Below the pieces are notes generated by a model that was not told the origin of the DNA, ran no database searches, and saw nothing but the letters and a program-made list of their open reading frames with translations. A stretch of 64,000 bases of DNA from LMUY01 sp965199095. GTDB taxonomy: Bacteria > Pseudomonadota > Alphaproteobacteria > Acetobacterales > Acetobacteraceae. The translations under genes were made by a program, and so were the position numbers. Each line of letters starts with the position of its first letter. Position 1 is the stretch's first letter. Of this stretch, positions 1 through 9,685 are shown piece by piece. Location of the stretch: NCBI GenBank assembly GCA_965199095.1, contig CBDAQM010000009.1, positions 1-64,000 on the forward strand. The letters are read 5' to 3'.

Positions 1-1
1 C

Positions 2-547
2 GACCCAGAGATCGCCGCGCATATCCAGCACCGGGGCGACGTGTTGGCGAAGCTCGGGGACTGGGTCGGCGAGCGGGGCAGCCAATGCTGGGTGGAAGGC
101 TTCGCGATCTCGCCGCGCAAGGGTGAGGTCGCGCCGGACGACATCGAATACCAGGCCGTGCTCGGCCGCGGTTGGTTGTCGCCCTGGGCTGGGGGCACGC
201 AGTATTGCGGCAGCCGCGGCATGGCGCTGCCGATCCTGGGATTGCGCGTGCGGCTGCGGGGCGCCGCGGCAACGACGCATACCGTTCGGGTCAGCGGGAC
301 CTTCACCGACGGCGCCGTCATCGGTCCCGTCGGGCCGGGCGACGCCTGCGAGGCGGAAAGCCTCGCACCGTTGGAAGCGTTCCAGGTCGAGTTCGTGGCC
401 CTTCGCCCGGCAAAGGCGGCCCGCCCTGCCAAGGATGCCGTCACCGAGGCGGTCCCCAAGGCCAGGGCGGCAGCCATCTCCCCGCCGGTCAAGGGACGGG
501 TACAGCGCGCCAAGCCCACGCCCAAACCGACGCGACGCCGCCGGTAG
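2..547 (+). CDS. Hypothetical protein, 5' end cut by window edge, ChW-like segment
   Basis: The frame is open from base 2, so the start lies outside the window; 181 residues are visible. The middle has a Trp/Gly pattern (DDIEYQAVLGRGWLSPW, then ALPILGLRVRLRG) that resembles clostridial hydrophobic-W (ChW) repeats, where IEY...GW is followed by LRI+LxG. The last 50 residues are Ala/Pro/Lys/Arg-rich and end in a run of Arg, as expected of a disordered basic tail. It lies 30 bp upstream of a glycosyltransferase in the same direction, so it may belong to a surface-glycan operon. The ChW resemblance is by eye only and the function is unknown. Confidence 0.6.
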   Translation, partial: DPEIAAHIQHRGDVLAKLGDWVGERGSQCWVEGFAISPRKGEVAPDDIEYQAVLGRGWLSPWAGGTQYCGSRGMALPILGLRVRLRGAAATTHTVRVSGTFTDGAVIGPVGPGDACEAESLAPLEAFQVEFVALRPAKAARPAKDAVTEAVPKARAAAISPPVKGRVQRAKPTPKPTRRRR

Positions 548-577
548 GTCGAACCTGAACGACCGGCGGCACCGACG

Positions 578-1840
578 ATGAAATACCTGTTCGTCCACCA
601 GAACTACCCGGCGCAGTTCGTCCACCTCGTGCGGCACCTGCTGGCCCAGGGGGATCACGACGTGGTCTTCATCTGCGAGCCAAACGCCAACGTCATGCCC
701 GGCGTGCGCCGCATCAGCTACCAGCCGCAGAAGCGCCCGGACGCGCCTACCCATCCCGACGCGCGCGATTTCGCCCAGGCGATGGCCCGCGCCGAGGCCG
801 CCGCGCATGCCGCCGCCCAGGTGAAGCGCCTCGGGTTCAAGCCGGACATCATCATCGGCCATCACGGCTGGGGCGAACTGCTCAACATGGGTGACGTGTG
901 GCCCGACGTCCCGCTGCTCGGCTACCACGAGTTCTATTATGCGCTGCACGGCCAGGACGTGGGTTTCGACCCAGAGTTCAAGCTCGATGCCCGGATACAT
1001 TCGAACATCCGCGCCAAGAACGCCGTCAACCTCATCGCGCTGACCAATCCGGGATTCGGACAGACCCCGACCGAATTCCAGCTCAACACCTATCCGGCCT
1101 GGGCACGCCCGGGCATCCACATCCTGCGGGAGGGGGTGGATACAAGGAAATGCTGCCCGTCGCGGACGCGCGACGACACCGTGATCGGCGGCGTGGCGGT
1201 GGCCGCGAAGGAGAAGCTGGTCAGCTACGTCGCCCGCGACCTGGAGCCGTATCGCGGGTTTCACCAGGTCATGCGCTCGCTGCCGGCGTTGCTGCGCGCC
1301 CGGCCGGATGCCCGCGTCATCATGGTGGGGGGTGATGGCGTCAGCTACGGAACGCGCCTGGCCCACTCAACCTGGCGCGAGCACCTGCTCGCCGAGCTGG
1401 GCAGCACGCTGGACACCAGCCGGGTGCATTTCCCGGGCAAGCTCGACTATCCAAGCTACGTGCGGCTGCTGCAGCGGTCGGACGCCCACGTGTATTTCAC
1501 CTACCCCTTCGTCGCGTCCTGGTCGTTGCGCGAGGCGATGGCCTGTGGCTGCGCGATCGTGGCCAGCGACACCACGCCCGTGCGCGAGTTCATCACCCAC
1601 GGCGACACCGGCCTGCTGACGCCCTTCTTCGACCCGGGCGCCCTGGCCGACCGCCTGTGCGAGACGCTGGAGGGCGGGACGGACGTCGAGCAGAGGCGGC
1701 AGAACGCCCGCGCCTGGGCTGAGCAGAACCTTGACATGGATGACTATATCCGTCGCTACGAGGTGCTGATCGCCAGCGTCACCGGCCAACCCGCCCGCAA
1801 GGCCGCCCGCCCCACCCGGCGGCGTTCCGCGGCCGGATGA
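578..1840 (+). CDS. Glycosyltransferase family 4 (GT-B fold)
   Basis: A 420-residue protein that probably transfers a sugar from a nucleotide donor during cell-surface glycan assembly in the cytoplasm. The N-terminus MKYLFVHQNYPAQF is the first beta strand and Gly-rich loop of a GT-B glycosyltransferase. The C-terminal donor domain has RPDARVIMVGGDG and, near residue 320, the acidic signature SLREAMACGCAIVASDTTPVREF followed by GDTGLLTPFFDP, typical of GT4. The tail is basic and low-complexity (KAARPTRRRS). It is followed after 46 bp by the helicase gene. Donor and acceptor cannot be inferred from sequence. Confidence 0.85.
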   Translation: MKYLFVHQNYPAQFVHLVRHLLAQGDHDVVFICEPNANVMPGVRRISYQPQKRPDAPTHPDARDFAQAMARAEAAAHAAAQVKRLGFKPDIIIGHHGWGELLNMGDVWPDVPLLGYHEFYYALHGQDVGFDPEFKLDARIHSNIRAKNAVNLIALTNPGFGQTPTEFQLNTYPAWARPGIHILREGVDTRKCCPSRTRDDTVIGGVAVAAKEKLVSYVARDLEPYRGFHQVMRSLPALLRARPDARVIMVGGDGVSYGTRLAHSTWREHLLAELGSTLDTSRVHFPGKLDYPSYVRLLQRSDAHVYFTYPFVASWSLREAMACGCAIVASDTTPVREFITHGDTGLLTPFFDPGALADRLCETLEGGTDVEQRRQNARAWAEQNLDMDDYIRRYEVLIASVTGQPARKAARPTRRRSAAG

Positions 1841-1886
1841 CGGCACGCCCATTTCCATCGCCGCCGAAAGACCCCAACTCTCCCCG

Positions 1887-4073
1887 ATGACCGACTACCT
1901 CGCCCGGCTCAATCCCGAACAGCGCGCCGCCGTCGAGACCGTGGACGGCCCCTTGCTGGTGCTGGCCGGCGCCGGCACGGGCAAGACAAGGGTGCTGACC
2001 ACCCGGTTCGCCCATATCCTGCTCACCCGCCGCGCCTTCCCGAACCAGGTGCTGGCCGTCACCTTCACCAACAAGGCGGCGCGCGAGATGCGGGAGCGGG
2101 TGGGCGCGATCCTGGGACAGCCGGCGGAGGGGCTGTGGCTCGGCACGTTCCACGCGCTGTGCGCCCGCATGCTGCGCCGGCACGCATCGCTGGTCGGGTT
2201 GCAGTCCAACTTCACCATCCTGGACACGGACGACCAGCTGCGCCTGCTGAAGCAGGTGATGGAGGTGGGCCGGATCGACCCCAAGCGCTGGGCGCCCCCC
2301 GCGCTGATGGCGGTGATCCAGCGCTGGAAGGACCGCGGCCTCACCCCGGACCGGGTGACCCCGGCGGAGGACACCGACTTCGCCAACGGCCATGCCAAGG
2401 CGCTGTACGCCGCCTACCAGGCCCGCCTGGCGGCGCTGAACACCGCCGATTTCGGCGACCTGCTGCTGCACATGGCGGAAATCCTGCGCAGCCATCCGGA
2501 TGTCCTGGCGCAGTACCATCGCAGCTTCCGCTACATCCTGGTGGACGAATACCAGGACACCAACCTGATCCAGTACCTCTGGCTGCGGCTGCTGGCGCAG
2601 CAGCACAAGAACATCTGCTGCGTCGGGGATGACGACCAGTCAATCTACTCCTGGCGCGGCGCCGAGGTGGAGAACATCCTGCGCTTCGAGCAGGATTTCC
2701 CCGGCGCCCGCATCGTGCGGCTGGAAAGCAACTACCGCTCCACCGCGCCAATCCTGGCCGCCGCCTCCGGCCTGATCGCGCATAACGAGGGCCGGCTGGG
2801 CAAGACGCTGCGCTCCGGCCGCAACGACGCCGCCGGCGAGCCGGTCAGCGTGGTGAGCCTGTGGGATTCCGACGAGGAGGCCCGCATGGTGGGCGACAAG
2901 GCGGAAGCGTTGCGGCGTGACGGCCACGCCCTGTCGGAAATGGCGGTGCTGGTCCGCGCCTCCTTCCAGACCCGCGCATTCGAGGAGCGGATGATCACGC
3001 TCGGCCTGCCCTACCGGGTGGTGGGCGGCCTGCGCTTCTACGAGCGGCAGGAGATCCGCGACGCCATCGCCTATTTCCGCGTGATGCACTCGCCGTCCGA
3101 CGACCTGGCGTTCGAGCGCATCGTCAACCTGCCGCGGCGCGGCGTGGGCGACGCGGCGTTGCGGCAGGTCCATGCGGTGGCGCGGGCCGGCGCGATGTCG
3201 CTGTACGCCGCCACCGCGCGGGCCACGCAGGACGGCACGCTGAAGGGCCGGGTGTGCCAGGCGCTGCGCGACCTGCTCCGCAAGTTCGACCGCTGGCGGG
3301 AGATGCTGGCGCGCGACGGGCACGTGGCGACGGCGGCGACCGTGCTGGACGAAAGCGGCTACACCGAGATGTGGAAGCGTGACAAATCGCCGGATGCGCC
3401 GGGCCGGCTGGAGAACCTGAAGGAATTGCTGCGGGCGTTGAGCGATTTCGAAACCATCGCCGGCTTCCTCGACCATGTCAGCCTGGTGATGGAGAACGAG
3501 CAGGGGAGTGAAGGCGACCGGCTGAGCCTGATGACGCTGCACGGCGCCAAGGGGCTGGAGTTCGACACCGTGTTCCTGCCCGGCTGGGAGGAAGGGCTGT
3601 TCCCCTCGCAACGCACCTTGGACGAAAGCGGCAACAAGGGATTGGAGGAGGAGCGGCGCTTGGCCTATGTCGGCATCACGCGGGCGCGGCGCCGGGCGGT
3701 GATCAGCCACGCGGCCAACCGGCGCATCTACGCGAATTGGCAAAGCTCCATCCCCTCGCGGTTCATCGACGAATTGCCGGAGGCGCATGTGGAGCACGCC
3801 GGCTCCGCCGCATTGGGGCGGGAGGCACGCTTGATGGCGCCGACGGTGTTCACCGGGCAATTCCCGTTGACCGCGCGGCGGCCGAAGGTGACGGAAGTGT
3901 GGGAGCAGAAACCCCGCCCGGCGCGCGAGGACGCGTTGTCGGTGGGAACCCGGGTGTTCCACCAGAAATTCGGCTATGGCACGGTGAACGCCGTCAGCGA
4001 CGACCGGCTCGACGTGGCGTTCGACAAGGCGGGAGACAAGCGTGTCCTGGACCGGTTCGTTGAGCGGGCCTGA
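1887..4073 (+). CDS. uvrD: UvrD/PcrA/Rep-type ATP-dependent 3'-5' DNA helicase
   Basis: A 728-residue SF1A helicase. Walker A is GAGTGKT at residues 28-34, motif II is VDEYQDTN near residue 220, motif III is VGDDDQSIYSWRGAE, and motif VI is LAYVGITRARRR near residue 590. The N-terminal LNPEQRAAV is the Q-motif. The C-terminus carries the Tudor-like PcrA/UvrD domain (GTRVFHQKFGYGTV ... DVAFDKAG). Members unwind DNA in nucleotide-excision and mismatch repair and strip proteins from forks. Length is normal for the family. It is a housekeeping gene embedded among glycan genes, with no sign of transfer. UvrD and PcrA cannot be separated here. Confidence 0.95.
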   Translation: MTDYLARLNPEQRAAVETVDGPLLVLAGAGTGKTRVLTTRFAHILLTRRAFPNQVLAVTFTNKAAREMRERVGAILGQPAEGLWLGTFHALCARMLRRHASLVGLQSNFTILDTDDQLRLLKQVMEVGRIDPKRWAPPALMAVIQRWKDRGLTPDRVTPAEDTDFANGHAKALYAAYQARLAALNTADFGDLLLHMAEILRSHPDVLAQYHRSFRYILVDEYQDTNLIQYLWLRLLAQQHKNICCVGDDDQSIYSWRGAEVENILRFEQDFPGARIVRLESNYRSTAPILAAASGLIAHNEGRLGKTLRSGRNDAAGEPVSVVSLWDSDEEARMVGDKAEALRRDGHALSEMAVLVRASFQTRAFEERMITLGLPYRVVGGLRFYERQEIRDAIAYFRVMHSPSDDLAFERIVNLPRRGVGDAALRQVHAVARAGAMSLYAATARATQDGTLKGRVCQALRDLLRKFDRWREMLARDGHVATAATVLDESGYTEMWKRDKSPDAPGRLENLKELLRALSDFETIAGFLDHVSLVMENEQGSEGDRLSLMTLHGAKGLEFDTVFLPGWEEGLFPSQRTLDESGNKGLEEERRLAYVGITRARRRAVISHAANRRIYANWQSSIPSRFIDELPEAHVEHAGSAALGREARLMAPTVFTGQFPLTARRPKVTEVWEQKPRPAREDALSVGTRVFHQKFGYGTVNAVSDDRLDVAFDKAGDKRVLDRFVERA

Positions 4074-4102
4074 CACGTGTGACTGCGGGATGGTGAGTCA
4101 CG

Positions 4103-4915
4103 ATGACAGGGAGTACGTCCTTGGACGCAGTTGCTCCGCCTAACTACCCGCTTGATCTGCCATGGCAGGACGCGTTCACCGCGTTCTGCCAGGAGAAGAT
4201 GATCTTCCTGCAGCATCCGATGCGGATTTCCGATGTCTACAGGAACACTGAACGGGTCCGCATCGCCGCCCGCGTGGTCGTGGAATCCTATGCGGCGCTG
4301 AACAAGGGCAATTTCATCTCGATCGGGGCCTACTCGTTCACCCATCCTGGCCTGCCATCCAGTATCAGGATCGGGCGTTATTGCAGCCTGGCCCGCGATA
4401 TCAGCGTCATGGGTCCGCAGCATCCGATGACGCGGTTCACCACCTCGCCCATCACCTACCTGCCGCGCTGGGGCAGCTTCGCCGAAACGGAGTTCGGCGG
4501 CGCCTGGCCCACGGAGCGGTTTGCGGAGATGCCGTCATCGCCGGTGATCGGGAACGACGTGTGGATGGGCGAGGGCGTGCTGTTGAAGGGAGGCATAACC
4601 ATCGGCGACGGGGCCTGCGTGGCCGCCCATGCCGTGGTGTCGAAGGACGTGCCGCCCTACGCGATCGTGGGCGGCGTGCCGGCCCGGATCATCCGCTACC
4701 GTTTTAACGATGCATCGATTGAGCGGCTGCTGCGGCTGCAATGGTGGAAATACAATTATCCGGACCTGCCGAAGAAAGACTGGGACGACATCGCCGCGTT
4801 CGCCGACGCGCTCGAAGCCAGCATTGCGGAGAACAAGCTGCAGCCGTGGACACCTGGCGCTTGGGATTTGGGGCGGGAGTTGCACGCCATCGCGGAGCGC
4901 GGCGGTGCCGGGTAG
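4103..4915 (+). CDS. CatB-like hexapeptide-repeat acetyltransferase
   Basis: A 270-residue left-handed beta-helix acyltransferase of the xenobiotic acetyltransferase (CatB/LbH) type. Hexapeptide-repeat signatures include SIRIGRYCSLARDISV, VIGNDVWMGEGVLLKGG, IGDGACVAAHAVVSKDV and the closing YAIVGGVPARIIRYRF. The His in GPQHPM is at the position of the usual catalytic His of the family. Given neighbouring glycosyltransferases, O-acetylation of a surface sugar is more likely than antibiotic inactivation; that is inference. The ATG follows the helicase stop by 29 bp. The last 70 residues form a helical extension typical of CatB homologues. Confidence 0.85.
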   Translation: MTGSTSLDAVAPPNYPLDLPWQDAFTAFCQEKMIFLQHPMRISDVYRNTERVRIAARVVVESYAALNKGNFISIGAYSFTHPGLPSSIRIGRYCSLARDISVMGPQHPMTRFTTSPITYLPRWGSFAETEFGGAWPTERFAEMPSSPVIGNDVWMGEGVLLKGGITIGDGACVAAHAVVSKDVPPYAIVGGVPARIIRYRFNDASIERLLRLQWWKYNYPDLPKKDWDDIAAFADALEASIAENKLQPWTPGAWDLGRELHAIAERGGAG

Positions 4916-5064
4916 GCCCGCGCGGCCAGTTACCACGGTGGTCCTTAGCAAACCAAACATGACGATTCGATTAAGTGATATCTTTACTCTCTGATGGCGA
5001 GCTTTTATGGTTTGGCAGCACTCTCACGCTTGGCTTTACCTGCCTTCTAGAGGTATAGACGCCT

Positions 5065-5487
5065 ATGGAAACCTACGCCGCACTCCTAAACCTCAAGATC
5101 GTTATTCCATCGAGCAAGACAAGTTATGTTGCTGTTGACCGCGATTTCTGGCAGTCACTCTTCTCAACACGGATCAGCGATGTCGATGTGGATGAGCAAT
5201 GGTATTTGCGTCGTTACCCGGACGTCGCGAGTGCAATTCGCAATGGCAGGTTAAACAGCGGGCACGAGCACTACGTGCAAATCGGCTACTTGGAACACCG
5301 CATGCCGTACTCGATCGAGGTCGACAGCAACTGGTACCTTTCACAATATGCCGACGTAAACGAGGCCGTGCTGAACAGGACTTTTGCTTCAGCGCAAGAT
5401 CATTTCGAGGAAAGAGGCTATCGCGAGGGTCGGTTTCCGTTCCCTAATTTCGCCTTGCGGACGAAAAAAGTAACCAGCGTTGAGTGA
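5065..5487 (+). CDS. Small 'YPDV'-repeat protein
   Basis: A 140-residue protein with two tandem copies of a roughly 40-residue motif: WYLRRYPDVASAIRNG...HYVQIGYLEHR (about residues 47-80) and WYLSQYADVNEAVLN...HFEERGYREGR (about residues 92-130). The same motif (YP-DV...HY...G..E.R) opens the next gene product and is common in proteobacterial glycosyltransferases. Its function is unestablished. Base composition is visibly less GC-rich than its neighbours. The coding end overlaps the TTG start of the next gene by 8 bp, implying translational coupling. No signal peptide or membrane segment is seen. Confidence 0.7.
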   Translation: METYAALLNLKIVIPSSKTSYVAVDRDFWQSLFSTRISDVDVDEQWYLRRYPDVASAIRNGRLNSGHEHYVQIGYLEHRMPYSIEVDSNWYLSQYADVNEAVLNRTFASAQDHFEERGYREGRFPFPNFALRTKKVTSVE

Positions 5488-7243
5488 TGCCCAGCGGGAC
5501 CCGCAAGACGCTGCCGACGATTTCGACGCGCTGGCCTTTGATCACGCGGAGCAGCCACGCCGCGAACCGCCGGATCAATCCTCGATGCCGGGCAGCCCGG
5601 CGCCAAACGGCATCGTTGAATTTTCTTATCCGGCCTACCTCGAAACCTATCCCGATGTCGGGGAAAGCATCGCCGCGGAAACGGCCGCCTCCCCGCTCGA
5701 GCATTACACCCGTATAGGCCAAGCCGAACACCGGCTGGCCCGGCCGAACTACTTGAAGGCGCTTGCCGGCGGCGTCGTCGAACAGCCCGCCCACGGCGTC
5801 ATGTCCTTCAACATCGACGTCTCCATGATGTCGGCCACCGGAACCCTCTTTGTCGTCGGATGGAGCGATGACAGGGACGCCCCGCTGGTCAGCATCTCGG
5901 TCATCCAGGTTGACGAAGGCTGGAACACACGGGGCATCGCCCGATGCCGCCGGGTCGACGTCGATGACCTCCTGCAGGCCCCAACGGGCTACCGCTTCGG
6001 CTTCTGGGCCGTGCACAAGCTCGGCCGGTTCGACCCGAAGGCGGTCGTCCTGCTGCGCGCCCGGTTCGCCGACGGCCGTTTCACGCAAGCCGAACTCCAA
6101 CCTCGGATGATCACCGACGTCGAATTGCGCGACACGGTGCTGGGGCATTTCGCGTCGCTGCAATATCCGGGCAACAGGGATATTGAGGCTGCGCAGCAGC
6201 TCGACCGCGGCGCCGGCGACGAGCTCGTCGCACTCAACCGGTCGATCTCACGCACGATCACCGCGGCCGCCCATGCCGAGCGGTATGGCCCGGACCGGGC
6301 ACAGTTCCAGGCCTCCTTCATCGTGTGCCTGTTCGGCCGATCCGAATATTTCTTCCTGCAAAACGCGCTCTTCGGCTCCGCTATCGACCGCAGCGAGGTC
6401 GAGTTCATCTATGTTTCCAACAGCCCCGAGCTCACTGAGATCCTGCAGAAAGAGGCGTTGATTGCCGAGCGTATCTACGGCCAGAGCCTGACATTGGTGA
6501 CGCTGCCGGGCAATGCCGGCTTCAGCGCGGCCAACAACGTGGCCGCCCGCTTTGCCCGCAGCAACCGCATCGTCTTCATCAACCCCGATGTGTTCCCGCG
6601 TGACGACACTTGGGCGCGCGTGCACGCCGACATCGTAAGCAGCAGGCCAAAGGCTGAGACAGCGTTGTTCGGTGCGCCGCTTTACTACGATGACGGTTCA
6701 TTGATGCATGGCGGGATGTATTTCGACATCGACCGCGGCTTGTCAGTGACGGCGACCGGCGTCCAGGTGTCGAGCATGATCCGCGTCGAGCATTACGGCA
6801 AAGGTGCGCCAGATTGGTCGGACCGCTACACGCGGGCGCGCCCCGTCCCGGCGGTGACGGGCGCGTTCATATCGGTTGACCGCGACTGGTTCGATTTGCT
6901 CGGCGGGTTCACGGAGGATTATCTGTACGGCCACTACGAAGACGCGGATTTGTGCCTGAAAAGCCTGCAACGCGGCGTGCCCGCGTGGATGCAGGACGTC
7001 CGGTTCTGGCACATGGAGGGCAAGGGTTCCGTGCGCAAGCCGCCGCATGAAGGCGGCTCCTTGGTGAACCGCTGGCTGTTCACGCGCAACTGGGGCACGA
7101 TGATCGCGGCGGACCTGGTCGGCCGCGCCCCTTCGCACAAGCTGCTGGCCGCCCCGGCAACCATACTGCAGCCGAGTGCCCACCCCAAACCGACGGCGGC
7201 CAAGTCTGGGGTAGGCCGGGCAGGCGGCAAAGTTGCCCGGTAA
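5480..7243 (+). CDS. Glycosyltransferase family 2 with N-terminal YPDV repeat
   Basis: A 587-residue protein. Residues about 50-95 carry one YP-DV repeat (YPAYLETYPDVGESI ... HYTRIGQAEHR). Residues about 270-540 are a GT-A fold: IVFINPDVFPRDD supplies the acidic metal-binding site, GAFISVDRDWFDLLGGF is the acceptor loop, and YGHYEDADLCLK holds the conserved ED pair of rhamnosyl/galactofuranosyl-type GT2 enzymes. The start is a TTG overlapping the preceding gene, and its 3' end overlaps the next TTG start by 11 bp, so the genes at 5065-8585 form one coupled operon. The sugar specificity is unknown. Confidence 0.85.
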   Translation: MSDAQRDPQDAADDFDALAFDHAEQPRREPPDQSSMPGSPAPNGIVEFSYPAYLETYPDVGESIAAETAASPLEHYTRIGQAEHRLARPNYLKALAGGVVEQPAHGVMSFNIDVSMMSATGTLFVVGWSDDRDAPLVSISVIQVDEGWNTRGIARCRRVDVDDLLQAPTGYRFGFWAVHKLGRFDPKAVVLLRARFADGRFTQAELQPRMITDVELRDTVLGHFASLQYPGNRDIEAAQQLDRGAGDELVALNRSISRTITAAAHAERYGPDRAQFQASFIVCLFGRSEYFFLQNALFGSAIDRSEVEFIYVSNSPELTEILQKEALIAERIYGQSLTLVTLPGNAGFSAANNVAARFARSNRIVFINPDVFPRDDTWARVHADIVSSRPKAETALFGAPLYYDDGSLMHGGMYFDIDRGLSVTATGVQVSSMIRVEHYGKGAPDWSDRYTRARPVPAVTGAFISVDRDWFDLLGGFTEDYLYGHYEDADLCLKSLQRGVPAWMQDVRFWHMEGKGSVRKPPHEGGSLVNRWLFTRNWGTMIAADLVGRAPSHKLLAAPATILQPSAHPKPTAAKSGVGRAGGKVAR

Positions 7244-8585
7244 CATCCAGCCCGGCCCCCCGGCGCCGCGTCAGAAGATCCTGCTCGTCAGCCTGTTCCA
7301 TCCGGAGCTGGTGCGGGGCGGCGCCCAGCAGGTCTGCTACGAGTTGTTCGAGGGGCTGCGCGAGGGCGGCAAGACGGATACCGTCCTGCTCGCCTCCACC
7401 GACGATTCCTACCCGGCGCTGTTCAAAAGCGGCGCCCGGATCACCGGCTTCGACCAACGCCAGGACGAGTTCCTGTTCCTGATGCAGGACTACGATTATT
7501 GGTGGCACAAGACATCGTCGCCGATGGTGATCGACGCGTTGGTCGAGTTCCTGGAGACGATCCGCCCAGACGTCGTGCACTTCCATCATTTCTTCACCTA
7601 CGGCGCTGACATCCTCACCCTCACGCGCCGGGTGCTCCCCAAGGCACGGATCGTCTTCACCTTCCACGAATTCATGACGATCTGCGCTGCGGACGGGCAC
7701 ATGGTCCGGCGAACCGACAAGTCGCTCTGCACCCATGCGAGCCAAATCCGCTGCCACCAATGTTTCCCGGACCGCTCCCCGGAACAATTCCTCACCCGTC
7801 GGATGTGGTTCCAGGCGCATCTCCGCAACGTGGACGCCTTCACCTGCCCCAGCCGCTTCATGATCGAGCATTACGTCCGCTGGGGCATTCCGCGGCACAA
7901 GATCCATCATGTCACGAACGGACAGCGCGCCTACGGCACGCCTGGCTCGGTGACGGAGGGGCCGAAGACGCGGTTCGGCTTCTTCGGCCAGTTCGTCGAC
8001 AGCAAGGGGGTTCACATCCTGCTCCGCGCCGTGCGGCAACTCCGCTCGGAGGGGTTCACCGACTTCACGGTCGACCTGAACGGCGACAATCTGCGCTACG
8101 CCTCCGAACCGATCCGGCGCGAGATCGAGACGTTCCTGGCAGACGAGGCGGCGCTGCCGCCGGACGAGCAGATCGTGTTCCTCAACGGCTCCTACCACGT
8201 CAATGAATTGGCGTCCCGCATGGCGCGGGTCGATTGGTGCATCGTGCCGTCGACATGGTGGGAAATCTTCTGCCTGGTGATCTCCGAGGCCTGGATGTTC
8301 GGCAAGCCGGTCATTTGCTCCAATGTCGGCGGCCCGGCCGAGCGGGTGCAGGACGAGGTGGCAGGGCTGCACTTCCAGGTGGGCGACCACCGGGCGCTCG
8401 CCCGCACCATCCGGCGCGCGTGCACCGAGGCGGGTTTGTGGGAGAGGCTCGCGGCCGGGCTGCCCGCGGCTCCAGCACGCGAAACCATGGTGCTTGGCTT
8501 CCAGGCGCTGTACAAGGCTGGACCGGGCGGTGACATCGCGATGTCCGACGATCAAGCTATAACGACATCGCGACCAGAGGGTTGA
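7233..8585 (+). CDS. Glycosyltransferase family 4
   Basis: A 450-residue GT-B glycosyltransferase. The N-terminal acceptor domain begins KILLVSLFHPELVRGGAQQ, with the Gly-Gly loop expected of GT4. The middle has HFHHFFTYGADILTL, and the C-terminal donor domain has WCIVPSTWWEIFCLVISEAW and GKPVICSNVGGPAERV with the conserved Glu motif. A Cys-His cluster (CAADGHMVRR...CTHASQIRCHQCF) near residues 148-175 matches a Cys-rich insertion found in many GT4 proteins of this type. The TTG start lies inside the end of the upstream GT2 gene. The final residues look disordered. Confidence 0.85.
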   Translation: MPGNIQPGPPAPRQKILLVSLFHPELVRGGAQQVCYELFEGLREGGKTDTVLLASTDDSYPALFKSGARITGFDQRQDEFLFLMQDYDYWWHKTSSPMVIDALVEFLETIRPDVVHFHHFFTYGADILTLTRRVLPKARIVFTFHEFMTICAADGHMVRRTDKSLCTHASQIRCHQCFPDRSPEQFLTRRMWFQAHLRNVDAFTCPSRFMIEHYVRWGIPRHKIHHVTNGQRAYGTPGSVTEGPKTRFGFFGQFVDSKGVHILLRAVRQLRSEGFTDFTVDLNGDNLRYASEPIRREIETFLADEAALPPDEQIVFLNGSYHVNELASRMARVDWCIVPSTWWEIFCLVISEAWMFGKPVICSNVGGPAERVQDEVAGLHFQVGDHRALARTIRRACTEAGLWERLAAGLPAAPARETMVLGFQALYKAGPGGDIAMSDDQAITTSRPEG

Positions 8586-8639
8586 GGCCGTGAGGACTGT
8601 GGTACAGTCTCAGGAATAAGCGGGTGGAGTGGACACGCG

Positions 8640-9680
8640 TTGGACGAGTTACGAAAAGATAAGAGGCTCGCCGAGGAGTATGTCCGCGCGCTTTTCCAGC
8701 ATCTCCTTGAACGTAAGGCGACCACCGATGAGGAGGTCAACTACTGGACGCAGGAGATCGTTTCGGGACGGAGCGAAGCTGAAGTCCTGAGATTGTTCGC
8801 CGTGAGCGAAGAACACAAGCTCCTGAAGCGGAGGCAGCAGGGCAACGCCACGCAATATCCCAACGGCCATTTCTACTCCCCGGTGGTGAACCTGGAAGAG
8901 GTCCAGGCGCAAGAAGCTCGGATTTTCGGCCGGCACGCCCCGCTCGGCATCGACATTGAGCCGGGCCAGCAGCTCGCCCTGCTCGAAACACTGTCCCGCT
9001 TTTTCGGCGAGATGCCCTTCTCCGATAAGGCACGCCCGCCCTTCCGCTATCGCTACGACAACACGAGCTACGGCTTCGGCGACGCCTGCATATACTGGGG
9101 CATGCTCGGCCACCTTCGCCCGAACCGCATTGTTGAGGTTGGCAGCGGCTTCACCTCGGCCCTCGCACTCGACGCCATCGAGCATTTCGGCCTTGGCACG
9201 CGATGCACCTTCATCGACCCCAACCCACAATTGCTGCAGCAGGTCGCCGCACCGATCGACCCCCGGCATACCGTGGTGGCGGACTTGGTGCAGAACATCG
9301 ACCCCGCGATGGTCGAGGAGCTCGGCGTCAACGACCTTCTGTTCATTGATTCCTCGCACGTCGTGAAGACGGGCAGCGACGTCCATTTCGAACTGATGGA
9401 CCTGCTCCCGCGCCTGAAGCCCGGCGTCGTGGTGCACTTCCACGATACGTTCTACCCGTTCGAATATCCCCGGCCCTGGGTGCTCGGCGACAACTATTCT
9501 TGGAACGAGCTTTATGTCCTGCACGCGTTTCTGATGTATAACAACGCGTTCAAGGTGATCTACTTCAACGACTTCGTGGGCAGGGAACATGCCGACGCGG
9601 TTCGCGCGATGCTCCCGCGCGAGGTCGCGTCGCGTGTGCTGCTGAACCCCGGTGGCGGGCTCTGGCTGCGGCGGATGTAA
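8640..9680 (+). CDS. Class I SAM-dependent methyltransferase with N-terminal DUF4214-like helices
   Basis: A 346-residue protein with a TTG start preceded by a GGGTGGAGTGG purine stretch. Residues 1-65 (EEYVRALFQHLLERKATTDEE...YWTQEI...SEEHKL) resemble the DUF4214 unit seen in glycan and S-layer associated proteins. The rest is a Rossmann methyltransferase: motif I is IVEVGSGFTSALALDAI near residue 160, an acidic loop is CTFIDPNP, and DLLFIDSSHVVKTGSD follows. VVHFHDTFYPFEYPRPWV is typical of the cephalosporin-hydroxylase/methyltransferase-24 group. It probably modifies a sugar or glycan tip; the substrate is not identifiable. Confidence 0.8.
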   Translation: MDELRKDKRLAEEYVRALFQHLLERKATTDEEVNYWTQEIVSGRSEAEVLRLFAVSEEHKLLKRRQQGNATQYPNGHFYSPVVNLEEVQAQEARIFGRHAPLGIDIEPGQQLALLETLSRFFGEMPFSDKARPPFRYRYDNTSYGFGDACIYWGMLGHLRPNRIVEVGSGFTSALALDAIEHFGLGTRCTFIDPNPQLLQQVAAPIDPRHTVVADLVQNIDPAMVEELGVNDLLFIDSSHVVKTGSDVHFELMDLLPRLKPGVVVHFHDTFYPFEYPRPWVLGDNYSWNELYVLHAFLMYNNAFKVIYFNDFVGREHADAVRAMLPREVASRVLLNPGGGLWLRRM

Positions 9681-9685
9681 CGCCC

